Made by a program: the position numbers and the translations under genes. Below are positions 52,909 to 62,125 of a stretch of 64,000 nucleotides of DNA, one piece after another. Below the pieces are notes generated by a model, which saw only the letters and a program-made list of their open reading frames with translations, made no database searches and had not been told where the DNA came from. The stretch comes from Bradyrhizobium sp. CCGE-LA001 (GTDB lineage Bacteria > Pseudomonadota > Alphaproteobacteria > Rhizobiales > Xanthobacteraceae). How positions within the stretch are numbered: position 1 is the first letter of the stretch; the number at the start of each line of letters is the position of its first letter. Location: the NCBI RefSeq assembly GCF_000296215.2, contig NZ_CP013949.1, positions 2,969,501 to 3,033,500 of the forward strand, written 5' to 3'.

Positions 52909-53052
52909 GGGCTACTCCAAACGCAACGGGGACAGATGACAAAGATACCATCGGGGAACAACGAATCATAGCAAGGGGCGTTGCCGATCTGGCAACTGCG
53001 TTAACCGGCCGCTGGGCCCGCGCGGCTGCGGCCTGATCGGAGCGCAAAAGTC

Positions 53053-53077
53053 GGAACATCGCATTCAATCACGCGTT
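53053..53077 (+). promoter_or_regulatory. Candidate EcfG (general stress response) promoter
   Basis: GGAAC (53053-53057) and CGTT (53074-53077) lie exactly 16 bases apart, matching the EcfG/RpoE2 consensus. It points right, 64 bases before the ATG at 53142, and away from ku. Confidence 0.65.
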
Positions 53078-53141
53078 GGCTCGGGACACGGCTGCGAGGA
53101 GGTCGCGGCTAACGAAGCGACATCCAGAGATTGAGGGCATC

Positions 53142-53297
53142 ATGGCAACCACGCGAGAGCAGCATCGTATCGTCGAAACTCCGACCGAGGCTCGTCAGGG
53201 TGAGCCCGGACCTTCGGTAGCGGCGCTGCTCGCCATCTCGACCGGACTTGCGATCCTGATCCTCGCCGTCGTCTGGTTCGTCTTCTTCCGGACCTGA
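53142..53297 (+). CDS. Small single-span membrane protein
   Basis: A 51-residue protein with a polar N-terminus (MATTREQHRIVETPTEARQG) and one C-terminal span (VAALLAISTGLAILILAVVW) ending FVFFRT. ATG 53142 follows TTGAGGGCATC. The EcfG-type promoter upstream suggests it is made in stress; small membrane proteins are common in that regulon. The exact role is unknown. Confidence 0.6.
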   Translation: MATTREQHRIVETPTEARQGEPGPSVAALLAISTGLAILILAVVWFVFFRT

Positions 53298-53524
53298 CGG
53301 GCAGACCAACACGCCTCGGACCCTTCCTATTCGCCGCGTGACGCGGCACATTGCGCCCGCCAAGACGCCGGTTCGCCGGTCGGACTGGTGGGCGCAGTCG
53401 TATCGGCCGGCGGGAATTCTAAATGACCAAAAAGTAACGTTGGCGGGTTCCCCGCGTTCATATTCAGTTCACGCCGGAATTGCTCATCTCTGGCGCAAGA
53501 TGCAGCCAATCCTTGGAGACACGC

Positions 53525-54199
53525 GTGCGCCTGCTCGTTGTTGAGGACGACCCCGATCTCAATCGCCAGCTCACCAAGGCGCTGACCGACGCCGGCTATG
53601 TCGTCGACCGCGCCTTCGACGGAGAGGAGGGGCATTATCTCGGCGACAACGAGCCTTATGACGCCGTGGTGCTCGACATCGGCCTGCCGAAGAAGGACGG
53701 CATCTCGGTGCTGGAGGCATGGCGCCGCAACGGGCGCACCATGCCGGTCCTGATCCTCACCGCGCGCGACCGCTGGAGCGACAAGGTGCAGGGCTTCGAT
53801 GCCGGCGCCGACGATTATGTCGCAAAGCCGTTCCATCTGGAGGAGGTGCTGGCCCGGATCCGCGCGCTGCTGCGCCGCTCGACCGGCCACGCCCAGAGCG
53901 AGCTCAGCTGCGGCCCCGTCACCCTCGACACCAGGACCGGCCGGGTCAGCGTATCCGGCAATCCCGTGAAGATGACCTCGCATGAATATCGGCTTCTGGC
54001 CTATCTGATGCACCATTCAGGGCGCGTGGTTTCCCGCACCGAGCTGGTCGAGCATCTCTATGACCAGGACTTCGACCGCGACTCCAACACCATCGAGGTC
54101 TTCGTCGGCCGCATCCGCAAGAAGCTCGACGTCGACATCATCCAGACCGTCCGCGGCCTCGGCTATCTCCTGACCCCGCCGCCGGCTCCGAGCGCTTGA
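53525..54199 (+). CDS. OmpR-family response regulator, PhoP/FeuP-like
   Basis: A 224-residue regulator. The receiver has acidic Asp8/Asp9, phospho-acceptor Asp51 (VVLDIGLP), Thr in LILTARD and Lys in VAKPF. The winged helix (about 125-220) has MTSHEYRLLAYLMHHSGRVVSR and VFVGRIRKKLD. I start at GTG 53525 (MRLLVVEDDPD), since an ATG 15 codons upstream adds residues before the first strand. It pairs with the kinase 93 bases downstream. Confidence 0.9.
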   Translation: MRLLVVEDDPDLNRQLTKALTDAGYVVDRAFDGEEGHYLGDNEPYDAVVLDIGLPKKDGISVLEAWRRNGRTMPVLILTARDRWSDKVQGFDAGADDYVAKPFHLEEVLARIRALLRRSTGHAQSELSCGPVTLDTRTGRVSVSGNPVKMTSHEYRLLAYLMHHSGRVVSRTELVEHLYDQDFDRDSNTIEVFVGRIRKKLDVDIIQTVRGLGYLLTPPPAPSA

Positions 54200-54292
54200 G
54201 CCCCTCGCGGACTTGACGGGAGGCCGAACAGGGGCCTTGGTCCGGTCATGACATCCGACGACCTGACATCGCGCCTTCCGGGTTCATGACCG

Positions 54293-55669
54293 ATGGCCGC
54301 TAGCTCGCTTGCGAACCGCCTGTTCCTGTCGGCGACCGCCTGGCTCGTGGTGATCCTGGCCATCACCGGCGTCGTGCTGTCGTCGGTCTACAAGGACGCC
54401 ACCGAGCGCGCCTTCGACCGCCGGCTCAATCTCTACCTGCGCACGCTGATCGCGGAGGTCGCGACCCCCGACGAGCCGCCGGACCGCCAGTTCCAGTCGC
54501 TCGGCGAGCCGCTGTTCGAGCTGCCGCTGTCCGGCTGGTACTGGCAGATCACCCGAACCGACACCGAGAAGCCGGAGGTGCGCTCCTCGCGCTCGCTGTG
54601 GGACAAGAAGCTGCCGAAGCTCGAGGAGCAGGGCGCCGAGCTCACCGCCGCGGGCATCCGCCTCGCTTATGTCGACGGTCCGGAGGGGCAAAACCTGCGC
54701 ATGGTGGAGCGACCGGTCGATCTCGGCGCCGACGGCAAGTTTCTCGTCAGCGTCGCCGGCGACGACACCGAGATTTTCGATGAGACGCGGAGTTTCGACT
54801 ACTATCTCGGCGGCACGTTCACGGCGCTCGGCATCGTGCTGCTGCTGACCACGGTGTTTCAGGTTCGCTTTGGCCTCGCGCCGCTCAAGCGAATCTCGGA
54901 ATCCATCGCCGACATCCGCTCCGGGCGGGCGGAGCGGCTCGAGGGTGAATTCCCGGTCGAGATCGCGCCTTTGGCGCGCGAGACCAATGCGCTGATCGAC
55001 GCCAATCGCGAGATCGTCGAGCGCGCGCGCACCCATGTCGGCAATCTCGCCCACGCCATCAAGACGCCGCTCTCGGTCATCGTCAATGAAGCAGGCAGCC
55101 ACCCGGCCGATCCATTCGCGTCCAAGGTGATGGAGCAGGCCGACGTGATGCGCGACCAGGTCGCCCATCATCTGGAGCGCGCGCGGATTGCAGCGCGGAT
55201 CTCGGTGGTCGCGACCGTGACGGAGGTGGCGCCCGCCATCGAGGCGTTGCGGCGGACCATGGAGAAGATCCACCGCGACCGCGGCATCGTGGTCGAGGCC
55301 AAGGCCGATCCGTCGGCCAAGTTCCGAGGCGAGCGGCAGGATCTAGAGGAGATGGTCGGCAATCTCGTCGATAACGCGTGCAAATGGGCGGCCTCGCGCG
55401 TCCTCATCGAGGTTTTGGTCGAGACGCCGCACCAGACCGGCGCGGGCCCGCGTCTGCGGATCATCGTCGACGACGATGGCCGCGGCCTGTCGGAGGCTGA
55501 GCGTGCCCAGGTCGCCCGGCGCGGCCAGCGGCTGGACGAATCCAAGCCCGGCTCCGGATTGGGGCTGTCGATCGTGACCGACCTCGCCGCCCTTTATGGC
55601 GGCAGCCTCTCGCTCGGCGGCGCGCCGACCGGCGGTCTGCGGGCGGAGCTGGTCCTTCCCGGACTGTAA
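54293..55669 (+). CDS. Sensor histidine kinase, PhoQ/FeuQ-like
   Basis: A 458-residue kinase. Spans at about 12-30 and 173-192 enclose a periplasmic sensor of 140 residues. HAMP follows, then HisKA with His254 in NLAHAIKTPLSVIVNE and a HATPase domain (MVGNLVDNACKW, DDDGRGLSEAER, GSGLGLSIVTDLA). The split pattern HAIKTPL is typical of PhoQ-like kinases. The signal is unknown; FeuPQ of rhizobia respond to osmotic and cyclic-glucan signals. Confidence 0.9.
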   Translation: MAASSLANRLFLSATAWLVVILAITGVVLSSVYKDATERAFDRRLNLYLRTLIAEVATPDEPPDRQFQSLGEPLFELPLSGWYWQITRTDTEKPEVRSSRSLWDKKLPKLEEQGAELTAAGIRLAYVDGPEGQNLRMVERPVDLGADGKFLVSVAGDDTEIFDETRSFDYYLGGTFTALGIVLLLTTVFQVRFGLAPLKRISESIADIRSGRAERLEGEFPVEIAPLARETNALIDANREIVERARTHVGNLAHAIKTPLSVIVNEAGSHPADPFASKVMEQADVMRDQVAHHLERARIAARISVVATVTEVAPAIEALRRTMEKIHRDRGIVVEAKADPSAKFRGERQDLEEMVGNLVDNACKWAASRVLIEVLVETPHQTGAGPRLRIIVDDDGRGLSEAERAQVARRGQRLDESKPGSGLGLSIVTDLAALYGGSLSLGGAPTGGLRAELVLPGL

Positions 55670-55761
55670 TCCATTGTTTCCACGAGATTTTTCGTCTCCC
55701 CAGCGGAAACCGCGAGCATTCGGGGGCTCTTCCTAAACGGCTTCTTAAGTTGGGATCTCCT

Positions 55762-57222
55762 ATGATCGCGCCCGGACGCATCCCAGGTCCGCCATTTTAC
55801 CATGCATTACCCGGGCGCATGAGCCAGACATCGATCGAGCGGCTGAGGGAATATCTCGCGCAGCTCCCGCCGCAGGCGCAGGCGCTGCTGATGCGGGAGT
55901 TCGAGCGCGCGCTGGAGCGTGGGCAGGACACGGCAGTGGCAACCCTCGTGCTCGAGCAACTGCGCAAGATCGTCCGCAAGAGCGAAGCCGACGACGCCTC
56001 GCCACCTCGCACGGACGATCTGTCGCGGCTGCTGTTTCAGGTGCTGGAACCGTTCCTGGTGGAGGCGGGTGCCCCTGTCAGGGTCGGGCAGATCCGCCGC
56101 TCCTCGCTGCATCCGATCTGGCAATGGCTCGGCCGCGACGGCGCGCCGGACAAGGTGAATGAGTTCGAGGCGGCGCTGGCCCGCATGCCGGCGGACAATG
56201 CAGGGCAGGTCGAGGCCCTGGCCTCGAAGCTCCAGGGGGTGGCTGCGGACGCCATCTTCGAACTGACGGGGCCCGGCGGCGGAGACAAGTCGCGCGCGCT
56301 CGCCCGTGTCGGCCCGCCCAACGTGATCGAGGACCTCTATTCGATCGGTGCGGTGCTCCAGGTCCGCGAGGCCATCGCGGCCCTGAACGAGAAGCTGCCG
56401 CGCTTCCTGCGCGCCTTCGGCGATTCCCAGATCGCCTCGGTGACCTCGGCGCTCAACATCCCCGTGCTCCAGACGCCGCAGATGCTGCCCTTTGCACTGT
56501 CGATGGTCGTGCAGCGGATGAGCGCGCCGTGGCAGATCATCCGCCTCGCCATCAAGATTGCCGCATCCGACGACGAGATCCGCGTCGCGGCAACGCCCTA
56601 CGGTGTCGCCGTCACCATCGCCCTTCACGATTTGTCCCGCGTTGCCGCGATCCTGCGCATGGATATCAAGCGCGGCCATTTCGACAATGTCGCCGACAAT
56701 CTCAAGACACTGCATGACGGTGTGCGGGGCCTGCGCACCGAGCTGGACCTGCGCAACGATTCTGCCTGGGGCAAGCAATTGACTTCGATCCGGGCCGACA
56801 TCTCCAATGCGCTGCAATCCGAGATCGACAGCGTTCCCGGCCGTGTCCGCCGCATCCTGCGCCAGCGCCCCGAGAAGGACATTCCGCCGGGGGCGCGGAT
56901 CGACAGCACCGAGGTCGAGGAAGCCGTGGCGCTGATCGATTTCGTCGCGACTTGCCGCAACTATGCGAGCGAGCTCGCGATCAACGAGGTGACGCTGCGC
57001 ACCTATTCCGATCTTCAGCAATATGTCGAACGCTCGACCGAGCAGCTGGTGCAGGCGCTGCGTGCCGCCGATCACAAGGTCCGCACCTATCGGCAGCAGC
57101 AGGTGCAGGCCGCGATCCGATTCTGTCAGGTGCTGTTCGGCGACGACTACGCTTCGCTGATGAGTCGTGCGGCAGAAAACGCGCTCACGGGCGAGCGCAA
57201 ATCGTCGCGTGCAAGCGGATAG
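55762..57222 (+). CDS. Conserved hypothetical protein, 486 residues
   Basis: A soluble helical protein. The first part has SIERLREYLAQLPPQAQALL, then repeated helical segments; the C-terminal third has VALIDFVATCRNYASELAINE and a coiled coil (YSDLQQYVERSTEQLVQAL). Starts at TTG 55750, ATG 55762 and ATG 55819 are possible; GGGA six bases upstream favours 55762. I know no named domain. It lies 92 bases after the FeuQ-like kinase. Confidence 0.7.
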   Translation: MIAPGRIPGPPFYHALPGRMSQTSIERLREYLAQLPPQAQALLMREFERALERGQDTAVATLVLEQLRKIVRKSEADDASPPRTDDLSRLLFQVLEPFLVEAGAPVRVGQIRRSSLHPIWQWLGRDGAPDKVNEFEAALARMPADNAGQVEALASKLQGVAADAIFELTGPGGGDKSRALARVGPPNVIEDLYSIGAVLQVREAIAALNEKLPRFLRAFGDSQIASVTSALNIPVLQTPQMLPFALSMVVQRMSAPWQIIRLAIKIAASDDEIRVAATPYGVAVTIALHDLSRVAAILRMDIKRGHFDNVADNLKTLHDGVRGLRTELDLRNDSAWGKQLTSIRADISNALQSEIDSVPGRVRRILRQRPEKDIPPGARIDSTEVEEAVALIDFVATCRNYASELAINEVTLRTYSDLQQYVERSTEQLVQALRAADHKVRTYRQQQVQAAIRFCQVLFGDDYASLMSRAAENALTGERKSSRASG

Positions 57223-57318
57223 AAACGCATCGTTTCGTGATCACAATTTTAAGTTGACCGTGGGGTCGGCGAGCCCTACGTTCCCGTGCAAGTCCGGGGA
57301 ACTTCTATTTGTGGGCGC

Positions 57319-57588
57319 ATGAAACCCGTTATCAGCTCCATCGAAATCGAGAACCGCGTCATTACTGCCAAATATCAACGACTAATGGTTGGCGCAAAGG
57401 TGGTGCTGGTCGAGAAGGCAAGCGGTCGGCAGTTGCCGGAGACGGTCACCAGGGTTGCCTCGCCGGTTCCCGTCGGCGCGCTGCGCATCAGATTGCCGGA
57501 GGCGATCCGGGCAGGGACGTACTTCCTCAAGGCCTTCAACGGGCACGGCGAGGACGCCGCGCAAAGCACGGACTTCGAGATCGGCTAA
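57319..57588 (+). CDS. Small hypothetical beta-rich protein
   Basis: An 89-residue protein with strand-rich segments (PVISSIEIENRVITAKYQRL, GAKVVLVEKASGRQLPE, GALRIRLPEAIRAGTYFLK). The pattern looks like an IPT/TIG-type Ig fold. No signal peptide. ATG 57319 is preferred to an upstream alternative, although no strong ribosome site is present. It ends 130 bases before ccmI. Confidence 0.55.
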   Translation: MKPVISSIEIENRVITAKYQRLMVGAKVVLVEKASGRQLPETVTRVASPVPVGALRIRLPEAIRAGTYFLKAFNGHGEDAAQSTDFEIG

Positions 57589-57632
57589 GCCGTTGGAGTT
57601 TCACCGTTTCGGGACCGCCTGCGGTCGCGCCG

Positions 57633-57650
57633 AATTGACAATTGTCAATT
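57633..57650. promoter_or_regulatory. FixK/FNR-type palindrome before the ccm operon
   Basis: AATTGACAATTGTCAATT is a perfect 18-base palindrome containing TTGAC-AATT-GTCAA, a full FixK/FNR match. It is centred 79 bases before the ccmI ATG, so a transcript starting 41 bases downstream would have a 37-base leader. An in-frame upstream start for ccmI at 57642 would fall inside it and is rejected. Confidence 0.65.
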
Positions 57651-57719
57651 GCCGCCTCGTCTAGCCGTGGTGTAAAGCCACCTATGGGCGCGGATCGTGC
57701 GCCGCCGGAAGCTTGCCAG

Positions 57720-58820
57720 ATGACGCTATGGTTCGTGTTCGCGCTGATGACGGTCGCGGCGATTTTCGCCGTGCTCCTTCCGCTCGGCCGCAGCGGACGC
57801 GCGCAAAACCAAGGCAGCGAAGTCGCGGTCTATAAGGACCAGCTGGCCGAGATCGAGCGTGATCTCGGTGCGGGCCTGATCGCCGCCCCTGAAGCCGAGG
57901 CCGCGCGCGTCGAGATCAGCCGCAGGCTGCTTGCCGCGGCCGGCAGCGAGGCGGCGTTGGAGCCGAAGTCGAGCCTGAAATGGCGCCGAGCGGCAGCCGT
58001 GCTGGCGCTGATCGGCCTGCCGCTGGTTGCGATCGGCGTCTACATGCCGCTTGGCTCGCCCAGGCTTCAGGACTTTCCGCTGGCGCAGCGCGAGCGCGGG
58101 CCGGGGTCCAACACGCTCGAGAATATGGTCACGCAGGTCGAGCAGCATCTCGAGAAGAATCCGACCGACGGCCGTGGCTGGAACGTGCTCGGGCCGGTGC
58201 TGCAGCGGCTGGGCCGCTTCGACGATGCGGTGCGCGCCTATCGCAACTCGCTGACCTATAATGGTGAGACGTCGGAGCGCCGGGCCGATCTCGGCGAAGC
58301 GCTTGCGGCCGCTGCCGGCGGCGTCGTGACTGCTGAAGCCAAGACCGAGTTCGAGCGCGCGCGCGCGCTGGACGCCGACGATCCCAAGGCGAACTACTTC
58401 CTGGGGCTCGCCGCCGAGCAGGATGGACGCAAGGAGGATGCGGCCAATATCTGGCGCGCGCTGCTTGCGAAGGCGCCGGCGGATGCGCCATGGCGTGCCC
58501 TGGTGCAATCGTCGCTGGCGCGGGTCGGCGGAAGTACGATGCCGGCGCTGTCGGACGAGACGATCGCTGCGTCCAAGGATATGGCCGAGGGCGATCGCAA
58601 CGCGATGGTGCGCGGCATGGTCGACCGCCTCGCCACGCGGCTGAAGCAGAACGGCGACGATGTCGACGGCTGGCTGCGCCTCGTGCGCGCCTACCTCGTG
58701 ATGGGCGAGCGCGACAAGGCCGTCGGGGCATCGGCTGATGCCCGGCAGGCAGTCGCCGGCAATGCCGAGCGTCTGCGCCAGCTCAACGACGGCCTCAAAA
58801 CTCTCGGGCTCGACGGATGA
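57720..58820 (+). CDS. ccmI: Cytochrome c maturation protein CcmI (CycH)
   Basis: A 366-residue apocytochrome c chaperone. Two spans flank the N-terminal region (about 2-20 and 90-110: RAAAVLALIGLPLVAIGVYM), enclosing a leucine-zipper-like loop (VYKDQLAEIERDLGAGLIAA). The periplasmic part carries TPR repeats from about 135 (ALGPVLQRLGRFDDAVRAY type). CcmI delivers apocytochrome to CcmF/CcmH. It heads the operon ccmI-ccmE-ccmF-ccmH. Confidence 0.92.
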   Translation: MTLWFVFALMTVAAIFAVLLPLGRSGRAQNQGSEVAVYKDQLAEIERDLGAGLIAAPEAEAARVEISRRLLAAAGSEAALEPKSSLKWRRAAAVLALIGLPLVAIGVYMPLGSPRLQDFPLAQRERGPGSNTLENMVTQVEQHLEKNPTDGRGWNVLGPVLQRLGRFDDAVRAYRNSLTYNGETSERRADLGEALAAAAGGVVTAEAKTEFERARALDADDPKANYFLGLAAEQDGRKEDAANIWRALLAKAPADAPWRALVQSSLARVGGSTMPALSDETIAASKDMAEGDRNAMVRGMVDRLATRLKQNGDDVDGWLRLVRAYLVMGERDKAVGASADARQAVAGNAERLRQLNDGLKTLGLDG

Positions 58821-58857
58821 CGATGTCGGGACGAGGCGAGCGGAGAACGGATACGCC

Positions 58858-59367
58858 ATGACGCGCAAGCAGCGACGTATGACCATCATCGGCGGCTCGC
58901 TCGCCGTGCTCGCGCTCGCGGCCGCGCTGGTGCTCAACGCATTGCGCGACTCCATCGTGTTCTTCTCGACGCCGACGATGGTCGCCGAGAAGCACGTCGA
59001 GCCCGGCAAGCGGTTTCGCCTTGGCGGCCTGGTGCAGCCCGGCTCGCTCCAGCGCGGCGACAATCTCATGGTGACCTTCGAGGTCGCCGACGGCAGCGCC
59101 AAGCTTCCGGTCGCCTACAAGGGCATCCTGCCCGACCTGTTCCGCGAAGGGCAGGGTGTCGTCGCCGAGGGCGCACTGGACTCCAACGGCGTGTTCAAGG
59201 CCGACACCGTGCTCGCCAAGCACGACGAGACCTACATGCCCAAGGACGTCGCCGATGCCCTGAAGAAGCAGGGGCACTGGAAGGATGATTACGATCCCAA
59301 AGCCTCCGGCGGCAGCAAACCTCAAGCCGCGACGGCGCAGGGCAATCCGCAGGGAGCGGTGCGGTGA
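58858..59367 (+). CDS. ccmE: Cytochrome c maturation heme chaperone CcmE (CycJ)
   Basis: A 169-residue heme chaperone with an N-terminal anchor (8-27) and an OB-fold. The heme-binding His122 lies in LAKHDETYMPKDV, with Tyr126 behind it, exactly the family motif. The C-terminal tail is flexible. It passes heme from CcmC to CcmF. ATG 58858 follows GCGGAGAACGG; its stop overlaps the ccmF start by four bases. Confidence 0.95.
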   Translation: MTRKQRRMTIIGGSLAVLALAAALVLNALRDSIVFFSTPTMVAEKHVEPGKRFRLGGLVQPGSLQRGDNLMVTFEVADGSAKLPVAYKGILPDLFREGQGVVAEGALDSNGVFKADTVLAKHDETYMPKDVADALKKQGHWKDDYDPKASGGSKPQAATAQGNPQGAVR

Positions 59368-61346
59368 TTGCGGAAACAGGACACTACGCATTGGTGCTGG
59401 CGCTCGGTCTCGCACTGATCCAGTCGATCGTGCCACTGGTCGGCGCGCGCCTGCGCGATCCTGCGCTGATGAACGTGGCGCGCTCCACCGCGCTGGCGCA
59501 GCTCTTGTTCGTCGGCGCCTCGTTCACCGCGCTGGTGATGCTGCACGTGAACTCTGATTTCTCCGTCGCCAACGTCTACGAGAATTCCCACTCGATGAAG
59601 CCGCTGCTCTACAAGATCACCGGCGTCTGGGGAAACCATGAAGGCTCGATGCTGCTGTGGGTGTTGATCCTTGCTCTGTTCGGCGGCCTCGTTGCGGCAT
59701 ACGGCAACAATCTGCCGCTGTCGCTGCGTGCGCATGTGCTCGCCGTGCAGGCATGGGTCGCCAGCGCCTTCTATCTGTTCATCCTGGCGACGTCGAACCC
59801 GTTCCTGCGCATCGCCAATCCGCCGATCGAGGGACGCGACCTCAATCCGGTGCTTCAGGACATCGGCCTCGCCGTGCATCCGCCGATGCTCTATCTCGGC
59901 TATGTCGGCTTCTCGATCTCGTTCTCCTTCGCCATCGCGGCGCTGATGGAGGGCCGGATCGATGCGGCCTGGGCGCGCTGGGTGCGGCCGTGGACGCTGG
60001 TTGCCTGGATCTTCCTGACGCTCGGCATCGCCATGGGCTCATACTGGGCCTATTACGAACTCGGCTGGGGCGGCTGGTGGTTTTGGGATCCGGTCGAGAA
60101 CGCTTCGTTGATGCCCTGGCTCGCCGGCACCGCGCTGCTGCATTCGGCGCTGGTGATGGAGAAGCGCAACGCGCTGAAGGTCTGGACCATCCTGCTGTCG
60201 ATCCTGACCTTCTCGCTGTCGCTGCTCGGCACGTTCCTGGTGCGCTCGGGCGTCATCACCTCGGTGCACGCCTTCGCCACTGATCCGACTCGCGGCGTGT
60301 TCATCCTGCTGATCCTCTGCCTGTTCATCGGCGGCAGCCTGGCGCTGTTCGCGGGACGCGCGACGTCGTTGAAGCAGGGCGGCCTGTTTGCGCCGATCTC
60401 GCGCGAGGGCGCGCTGGTGCTGAATAATCTCCTGCTCACGGTTGCCTGTGCCGTCGTGCTGTTCGGCACGCTCTATCCGCTGGCGATGGAGATGCTCGCC
60501 GACTTCAAGATGTCGGTCGGTGCGCCCTTCTACAATCTCACCTTTGGCCCGCTGTTCGCGCTGTTGCTGCTCGCCGTGCCGTTCGGGCCGCTGCTGGCGT
60601 GGAAGCGCGGCGATCTGCTCGGCGTCACCCAGCGTCTGCTCGCAGCCGGCGTTGCCGGGCTCGTCGTCGTCGCCATCGTTTGGGCCTGGGTGCGGGGCGG
60701 CAGCGCGCTGGCGCCGCTCGCGATCGGGCTCGGGGTCTTCGTCATTGCCGGCGCCGTCACCGACCTCGCCGAGCGGACTGGCCTGGTCCGCCTGCCGTTC
60801 GCAACTGTGCTGCACCGTGCGCGCGGCCTGCCGCGCTCGGCCTGGGGCTCCGCCTTTGCACATGCCGGTCTCGGCGTGGCGCTGATCGGGATCGTTTGCG
60901 AGACCACCTGGAACAGCGAACATATCGCGACGATGAAGCCGAACGACGTCGCTCAAATCGCAGGCTACGACGTGAAGCTCGACGGCTTGCTTCAGCGCCA
61001 GGGTCCGAACTACCGCGAGATGATCGCCGAGTTCAACGTCAGCCGCGACGGTGAGCCTGTCACCGTCATGACGCCGTCCAAGCGCAGCTTCACCACGCGC
61101 GGCTCCTCCACCACCGAGGCGGCACTGATGACGCGTGGCGCGAGCCAGCTCTATATCTCGCTCGGCGATGCCACCGCCGAAGGCGCCATTGCCGTGCGCA
61201 TCTATTACAAGCCGATGGTGCTCTTGATCTGGTGGGGGCCGGTGCTGATGGCGTTCGGCGGCGTGCTGTCGTTGTCCGACCGGCGCCTGCGCGTCGGCGC
61301 GCCGAAGCCGGCGCGCGCCAAGCAGCGCCTCCAGCCGGCGGAGTGA
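59364..61346 (+). CDS. ccmF: Cytochrome c heme lyase CcmF (CycK)
   Basis: A 660-residue membrane protein with about 15 spans. The tryptophan-rich periplasmic heme loop is WGGWWFWDPVENASLMPWL, and NSHSMKPLLYKITGVWGNHEGSML is also conserved. CcmF attaches heme to apocytochrome c. It starts at GTG 59364 overlapping ccmE. Confidence 0.95.
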   Translation: MIAETGHYALVLALGLALIQSIVPLVGARLRDPALMNVARSTALAQLLFVGASFTALVMLHVNSDFSVANVYENSHSMKPLLYKITGVWGNHEGSMLLWVLILALFGGLVAAYGNNLPLSLRAHVLAVQAWVASAFYLFILATSNPFLRIANPPIEGRDLNPVLQDIGLAVHPPMLYLGYVGFSISFSFAIAALMEGRIDAAWARWVRPWTLVAWIFLTLGIAMGSYWAYYELGWGGWWFWDPVENASLMPWLAGTALLHSALVMEKRNALKVWTILLSILTFSLSLLGTFLVRSGVITSVHAFATDPTRGVFILLILCLFIGGSLALFAGRATSLKQGGLFAPISREGALVLNNLLLTVACAVVLFGTLYPLAMEMLADFKMSVGAPFYNLTFGPLFALLLLAVPFGPLLAWKRGDLLGVTQRLLAAGVAGLVVVAIVWAWVRGGSALAPLAIGLGVFVIAGAVTDLAERTGLVRLPFATVLHRARGLPRSAWGSAFAHAGLGVALIGIVCETTWNSEHIATMKPNDVAQIAGYDVKLDGLLQRQGPNYREMIAEFNVSRDGEPVTVMTPSKRSFTTRGSSTTEAALMTRGASQLYISLGDATAEGAIAVRIYYKPMVLLIWWGPVLMAFGGVLSLSDRRLRVGAPKPARAKQRLQPAE

Positions 61347-61350
61347 TCCG

Positions 61351-61833
61351 ATGCGCTGGATGCTGGCTGCGTTCGTGGCGCTGCTGCTGTTGGCCTCGCC
61401 TGCCGCGCTCGCTGTGCAGCCCGACGAGATCATGTCGGATCCGGTGAAGGAAGGGCGCGCGCGCGAATTGTCGCGAGAGCTGCGTTGCATGGTCTGCCAG
61501 AACCAGTCGATCGACGATTCCGACGCGCCGCTGGCGCGCGATCTCAGGCTCCTGGTGCGCGAGCGCATCGCGGCGGGCGACAGCAATTCGCAGGTGCTCG
61601 ACTTCCTGGTCGCGCGTTATGGCGAGTTCGTGCTGCTCAAGCCGCGCTTCGAGCGGCAGAACCTGCTTTTGTGGCTGCTCGGACCGGTGCTGCTGATCGG
61701 CGGCGGCCTTGCGTTATGGCTGCAAATCCGGCGTCGTGCGCGAAGCGGTGCAGACGTACCGGCTCCACCGCTCTCGCCGGAAGAGAAAGCGCGACTCGCT
61801 TCCTTGATATCGGACGACGCGAAGTCGTCCTAG
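61351..61833 (+). CDS. ccmH: Cytochrome c maturation thiol-reductase CcmH (CycL)
   Basis: A 160-residue protein with a signal peptide (residues 1-21), then the redox motif Cys46-x-x-Cys49 in LRCMVCQNQSIDDSDAPLA and one C-terminal span (about 105-125). It reduces the apocytochrome cysteines before heme attachment. It lies four bases after ccmF. Its last codons fall in a hairpin. Confidence 0.94.
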   Translation: MRWMLAAFVALLLLASPAALAVQPDEIMSDPVKEGRARELSRELRCMVCQNQSIDDSDAPLARDLRLLVRERIAAGDSNSQVLDFLVARYGEFVLLKPRFERQNLLLWLLGPVLLIGGGLALWLQIRRRARSGADVPAPPLSPEEKARLASLISDDAKSS

Positions 61834-61851
61834 CTACGCAATGATACGTAG
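61812..61851 (+). terminator. Tandem hairpins ending the ccm operon
   Basis: GGACGAC-GCGAA-GTCGTCC (61812-61830) is a seven-pair hairpin ending at the ccmH stop; CTACG...CGTAG (61834-61851) follows. They probably stabilise or end the transcript. No clear T-run. Confidence 0.4.
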
Positions 61852-62125
61852 GCCGCCGGGAAGCGCGAAGTCGACGAGTTCATCGTCAGCGTCTGGGCGA
61901 GCTGACGTCGCCAAAAACCTGATCTGGCGTGCGTCACCGGAACTCGACTAAGTTCCTGGAGCGCAACGTTTTTTTGACTGCGCTAAACTGCCGCATCCAC
62001 TTGCGCTTCATTACGAAAGTTTAACCCCGCCGCCAGCGCACGGTAAGGCGGGAGCCCCCATGTTCAGGTCCGTAAGGTGCCGCCATCCGGCGCCAAAAGA
62101 ATTTCAAGGCCCTGGAGATCTCTAC

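Noticed and set aside
52955..52982. GGAAC followed by CGTT near ku, possible third EcfG promoter
   Set aside because: The spacer is 19 bases, outside the 16-17 range.
61939..61969. GGAAC and CGTT upstream of degP
   Set aside because: The spacer is 23 bases. GGAACT...AGTTCC here is a small inverted repeat, but no regulator can be named.
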